Positions 7,012 through 8,909 of a stretch of 8,909 nucleotides of DNA are shown in pieces (position 1 is the first letter of the stretch; each line of letters begins with the position of its first letter). The notes under the pieces were generated by a model. It was given only the letters and a program-made list of their open reading frames with translations, made no database searches and was not told the DNA's origin. Made by a program: the position numbers and the translations under genes. The DNA comes from Clostridiales bacterium (lineage in GTDB: Bacteria > Bacillota > Clostridia > Oscillospirales > Acutalibacteraceae). The stretch covers positions 1-8,909 of the forward strand of contig JAAVYX010000001.1 of assembly GCA_022791355.1 (NCBI GenBank). The letters run 5' to 3'.

Positions 7012-7040
7012 ATTATTCAACCGGCAAGCGTTTTGTTCAA
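7012..7040 (-). promoter_or_regulatory. Probable promoter of the fucI operon
   Basis: On the minus strand, TTGAAC (7040-7035) and AATAAT (7017-7012) are spaced 17 bases, a good match to a housekeeping sigma promoter. Transcription would start near 7005, leaving a leader of about 55 bases before fucI. An inverted repeat CCCGG (6997-7001) / CCGGG (7006-7010) sits at the predicted start site, and TTGCCGGTTGA (7027-7017) lies between the two hexamers. The latter is nearly identical to a site in the regulator's own promoter region. Confidence 0.55.
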
Positions 7041-7069
7041 ACGGGGCCTATGAGCATATCCGCAAACCT

Positions 7070-7081
7070 AAATGTACATTT
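7070..7081. promoter_or_regulatory. Perfect 12-base palindrome upstream of the fucI promoter
   Basis: AAATGTACATTT is a perfect palindrome centred about 35 bases upstream of the proposed -35 of the fucI promoter, where an activator could bind. Which protein would use it is unknown; AraC-type proteins more often bind direct repeats. It could also be chance in an AT-richer stretch. Confidence 0.3.
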
Positions 7082-7205
7082 CGAGGCCTTTCGACCCATC
7101 TATGCCCTTTTCTAGGGAAAAGAGCAGGTGGTCAAAAAAGTCATGATAAGGAAAATTCCTGCACAAAAAAGTTTCGCCCGCCTTTTTAGGGAGGCGGCAG
7201 GGTTA

Positions 7206-7406
7206 GGGGCAAGGCCCCAATCGCGCCCGCAGGACGCGAAATTCTTAGATTTTTCCGCGGCCCATCTCTAACGTCCAAAGGACGTTCTGGCGTCCCGGCG
7301 CTAAAGCGCCTCTACATTGCCTCCCGCAGAGGTCTGGCCAAAGGCCAGACCGGAACATGGGAGTAAGGCGCTAGAGGGCCTCACAAAAATTACGCTTCGC
7401 GTACAG
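7206..7406. repeat. Hairpin-rich intergenic repeat element, copy B
   Basis: A diverged counterpart of the element near the left end. Shared landmarks in order: GGCCCC-type G/C run, AGATTTT, GCCCATCT (about 7259-7266), a hairpin series, GCGCTAGAGGG (7368-7378, identical to 190-200) and AAAATTACGC. Hairpins: GGGGC/GCCCC at 7206-7218; AACGTCC (7270-7276) with GGACGTT (7280-7286); GGCGC (7297-7301) with GCGCC (7306-7310); GGTCTGGCC (7331-7339) with GGCCAGACC (7343-7351); TACGC/GCGTA at 7391-7403. CCTCTA (7309-7314) can also pair with TAGAGG (7372-7377), enclosing the large hairpin. Stem sequences differ from copy A while loop length and arrangement are kept, which points to base-pairing rather than primary sequence being preserved. 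Confidence 0.6.
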
Positions 7407-7424
7407 AATCGTATGGCGCAGGCA

Positions 7425-7453
7425 GCCAAAATCTTTCTTCGAAAGATTTTGGC
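7425..7453. repeat. Perfect 13-base-pair hairpin with TTC loop
   Basis: GCCAAAATCTTTC (7425-7437) is perfectly complementary to GAAAGATTTTGGC (7441-7453) around a three-base TTC loop. There is no T tract after it, so it is not a standard terminator in either direction. It adjoins repeat copy B and has the same three-base-loop design. Just downstream, CCGGCGTTCCGC (7460-7471) is the exact reverse complement of 60-71, another link between the two repeat regions. Confidence 0.75.
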
Positions 7454-7634
7454 ATAACCCCGGCGTTCCGCCAGGAACACAAGCGGGCTTGTTTTGCCGT
7501 TTGCCTACTGTTCGACAAGCCGCCTTTTCTAGGTTAGAGATACATCGTTTTCCCGTTGGAAGACACGCTCGTATGCGGCGTGGAAGCGCCGCCCCGTCCA
7601 GATGGAAAAGAGCCGCCGTTTTTTTGGGGGGATG

Positions 7635-7650
7635 TTGCCGGTTTACCGGC
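7635..7650 (+). promoter_or_regulatory. Candidate operator upstream of the AraC-type regulator
   Basis: GCCGG (7637-7641) and CCGGC (7646-7650) form an inverted repeat around TTTA, ending 15 bases before the proposed -35 of the regulator gene. The segment TTGCCGGTTTA (7635-7645) matches TTGCCGGTTGA on the minus strand in the fucI promoter (7027-7017) at ten of eleven positions. A common site in both divergent promoters is what one expects for an autoregulating local regulator. Binding is inferred, not shown. Confidence 0.4.
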
Positions 7651-7665
7651 TTGGCCTAAAAGTTC

Positions 7666-7695
7666 TTGCAAAAAAATACGGCCTTGCGATATACT
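7666..7695 (+). promoter_or_regulatory. Probable promoter of the AraC-type regulator
   Basis: TTGCAA (7666-7671) and TATACT (7690-7695) are separated by 18 bases. Transcription would start near 7702, about a dozen bases before the AAGGAG site at 7714-7719. The promoter overlaps the upstream in-frame TTG at 7666, which argues against that codon as the start. Confidence 0.6.
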
Positions 7696-7728
7696 AAAAA
7701 CAGAATTTGGGAAAAGGAGCTGTCCGCC

Positions 7729-8565
7729 GTGTCCCACGAGCACTATTACCCCAAGTCCGAGCTTTTGCCCATGGCGCCCCGGCTTTTGTATACCGGCTGC
7801 GTCAAAAACGATCCGGATTGGTTCAACACCCCCCACGCCCACGACTTTTGCGAAATCCTTTATGTAGCCGACGGGAAGGGCGAAATCGTCATAGACGGCC
7901 GGCGTTACAGTTTGACCACAGGCGATTTGATTGTGGTCAACCCGGGACTGTCCCACGCCGAACGGTCGGACCCGCAGTCGCCCCTTCATCTGATTTTCCT
8001 GGGGGTAGACGGTCTGGAAATCGACGGTATGGGCCGAAATCAGCTCATACACGCGGAACATAGTCCCATTATACAGCCGAACAAATACCGATACAAGCTG
8101 GAAAGCTACTTTTCCGACCTGATCGCCGAAACCCTGAACCAAGTGGAATACTACAGCGAAATCAGTCATGGCCTGGTCACGGCCTTAGTGGTATTGATCC
8201 TGCGGATTCTCCATGTGTCCGGCCAGCCGTCGGACGGGGGGATGTCGGAGGAGTGCCGGAAGATCAAGGCCTATATTGATACCCATTACACCTCGGACAT
8301 CACGCTGGAAAGCCTATCGGAAGCCGCCTACATCAGCAAACATCATCTGGCGCATATCTTCAAGCAGCAGGCCGGCGTTTCGCCCATACGCTATCTGATT
8401 GAGCGGCGTATCGAACGGGCCAAAAGCCTGCTGGCCGAAACCGATATGCCCATTCAGGAGGTCGCCGGTATGGTGGGGTATGCGGACAACGTCTATTTCA
8501 GCCAGATATTCAAACGGATCACCGGCCAGTCCCCCTCGGCCTTCCGGAGGGCCCACAAAGGATAA
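7729..8565 (+). CDS. AraC-family transcriptional regulator
   Basis: A 278-residue protein. Residues about 15-95 form a cupin-type sensing domain, with the HAHDFCEILYV segment (36-46), GEIVIDGRRYSLTTGDLIVVNPGLSH (51-76) typical of sugar-binding AraC proteins. The C-terminal 100 residues are the double helix-turn-helix DNA-binding domain: first helix-turn-helix at about 191-216 (ITLESLSEAAYISKHHLAHIF), second at about 241-274 (IQEVAGMVGYADNVYFSQIFKRITGQSPSAFRR). The GTG start at 7729 is chosen because AAGGAG (7714-7719) lies nine bases upstream and a promoter lies just before that; a longer reading from 7666 would begin inside the promoter. It is transcribed divergently from the fucI operon and is its likely regulator, probably an activator responding to the sugar. 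The ligand is not readable from sequence. Confidence 0.9.
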   Translation: MSHEHYYPKSELLPMAPRLLYTGCVKNDPDWFNTPHAHDFCEILYVADGKGEIVIDGRRYSLTTGDLIVVNPGLSHAERSDPQSPLHLIFLGVDGLEIDGMGRNQLIHAEHSPIIQPNKYRYKLESYFSDLIAETLNQVEYYSEISHGLVTALVVLILRILHVSGQPSDGGMSEECRKIKAYIDTHYTSDITLESLSEAAYISKHHLAHIFKQQAGVSPIRYLIERRIERAKSLLAETDMPIQEVAGMVGYADNVYFSQIFKRITGQSPSAFRRAHKG

Positions 8566-8658
8566 AGGGTCTCTATCACATTTTGGCAGTTTTTCACGGC
8601 TATTACAAGCCCCTGTCTACAAAGACGCAAGAATCATACAATCCTTCGCAAAATTGAT

Positions 8659-8703
8659 AAAGCCTTTAGCAGCGGCTCGCAGACCGTGGCTAAAGGCTTT
8701 TCA
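8659..8703 (+). terminator. Probable terminator after the regulator gene
   Basis: AAAGCCTTTAGC (8659-8670) is perfectly complementary to GCTAAAGGCTTT (8689-8700), a 12-base-pair stem. The 18-base loop contains a further CGG/CCG pairing. The T run after the stem is short (the stem ends in TTT and is followed by TT), so termination may be moderate. It lies about 95 bases past the regulator stop. The A-rich left arm could let it work in both directions. Confidence 0.65.
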
Positions 8704-8909
8704 AGCTTGTGTATCATCAGCCGCTTAAGGGCTAGCAATGCAGACAACCCAGCGCGCGGCATTTTTGTTCCATAAAATCGTATTGTCCCGTAGAGGTAGA
8801 CGGTACCATCTACCTTGGGCGGCTACCGAGGGCCGCTCTGTCGAGCGGTTACCTGCGGCCTCGCCAGCCCTCATTTTGGCTCGCCGCTGGGTCCTACGGC
8901 GTTTTACAG
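8704..8909. other. Non-coding tail with small inverted repeats
   Basis: No gene is seen to the window end. AGGTAGA (8794-8800) pairs with TCTACCT (8809-8815) around a loop containing GGTACC, and CCGCTC (8833-8838) pairs with GAGCGG (8843-8848). The style resembles the hairpin-rich stretches elsewhere in the window, but no landmark sequence is shared clearly enough to call a third copy. Confidence 0.4.

Noticed and set aside
7022..7038. A catabolite-repression (cre-like) site in the fucI promoter spacer
   Set aside because: The best alignment to the cre consensus has three mismatches, including conserved outer positions; too weak to call.
7178..7197. A minus-strand terminator formed by CCGCCT/AGGCGG near 7178-7197
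   Set aside because: The stem is short, the T run does not follow it directly, and it would sit upstream of the fucI promoter with no minus-strand gene to terminate.
7666..7728. N-terminal extension of the AraC-type protein from a TTG at 7666
   Set aside because: The TTG falls inside the proposed -35 hexamer, and the GTG at 7729 has a well-placed AAGGAG.
1..8909. tRNA genes, rRNA, CRISPR arrays, transposase or integrase genes
   Set aside because: No cloverleaf-type T-loop/CCA arrangement, no rRNA-like segment, no regularly spaced repeat-spacer series and no recognisable recombinase protein were seen.

Overview
The window reads as a high-GC Bacillota chromosome, most likely a Clostridia/Oscillospirales-type anaerobe. 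Ribosome binding sites are of the AGGAGG type, starts include TTG and GTG, and the genes are a DivIVA-like protein, a two-subunit class I fumarase piece, and sugar genes resembling both E. coli FucI and Bacillus AraB. The phylum is fairly safe; the family is a guess.

Layout. Positions 1-268 are a gene-free stretch of tandem repeats and small perfect hairpins. Positions 269-1551 (+) hold two tightly spaced genes: a DivIVA-like coiled-coil protein and the beta (C-terminal) subunit of a class I fumarate/tartrate dehydratase, with no alpha subunit beside it. Positions 1552-2060 lie between convergent transcripts. They contain a dense set of inverted repeats (possible structured RNA), a plus-strand terminator at 1926-1950 and a minus-strand terminator at 1968-1998. 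Positions 2061-6949 (-) are a three-gene catabolic operon in the order L-fucose/D-arabinose isomerase (fucI), AraB-type ribulokinase, and a DUF2961/GH172 glycoside hydrolase. Positions 6950-7728 are a long divergent control region with promoters for both sides and a second copy of the hairpin-rich repeat. Positions 7729-8565 (+) encode an AraC-family regulator, followed by a strong hairpin at 8659-8703 and an apparently non-coding tail.

How the genes may work together. FucI-family isomerases convert L-fucose to L-fuculose and also D-arabinose to D-ribulose. The kinase is of the AraB type (C5-phosphorylating ribulokinase), not FucK, and no fuculose-phosphate aldolase is present. Characterised GH172 enzymes include alpha-D-fructofuranosidase/difructose-anhydride enzymes and exo-D-arabinofuranosidases. 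The simplest joint reading is an intracellular D-arabinofuranoside route: GH172 releases D-arabinose, FucI makes D-ribulose, and the kinase makes D-ribulose 5-phosphate, which enters the pentose phosphate pathway directly. The divergent AraC-type protein is the likely regulator. A near-identical 11-base site (TTGCCGGTT[G/T]A) in both divergent promoters is a candidate operator. No transporter is in the window, so substrate uptake is unexplained. The functional assignment is inference from families and context.
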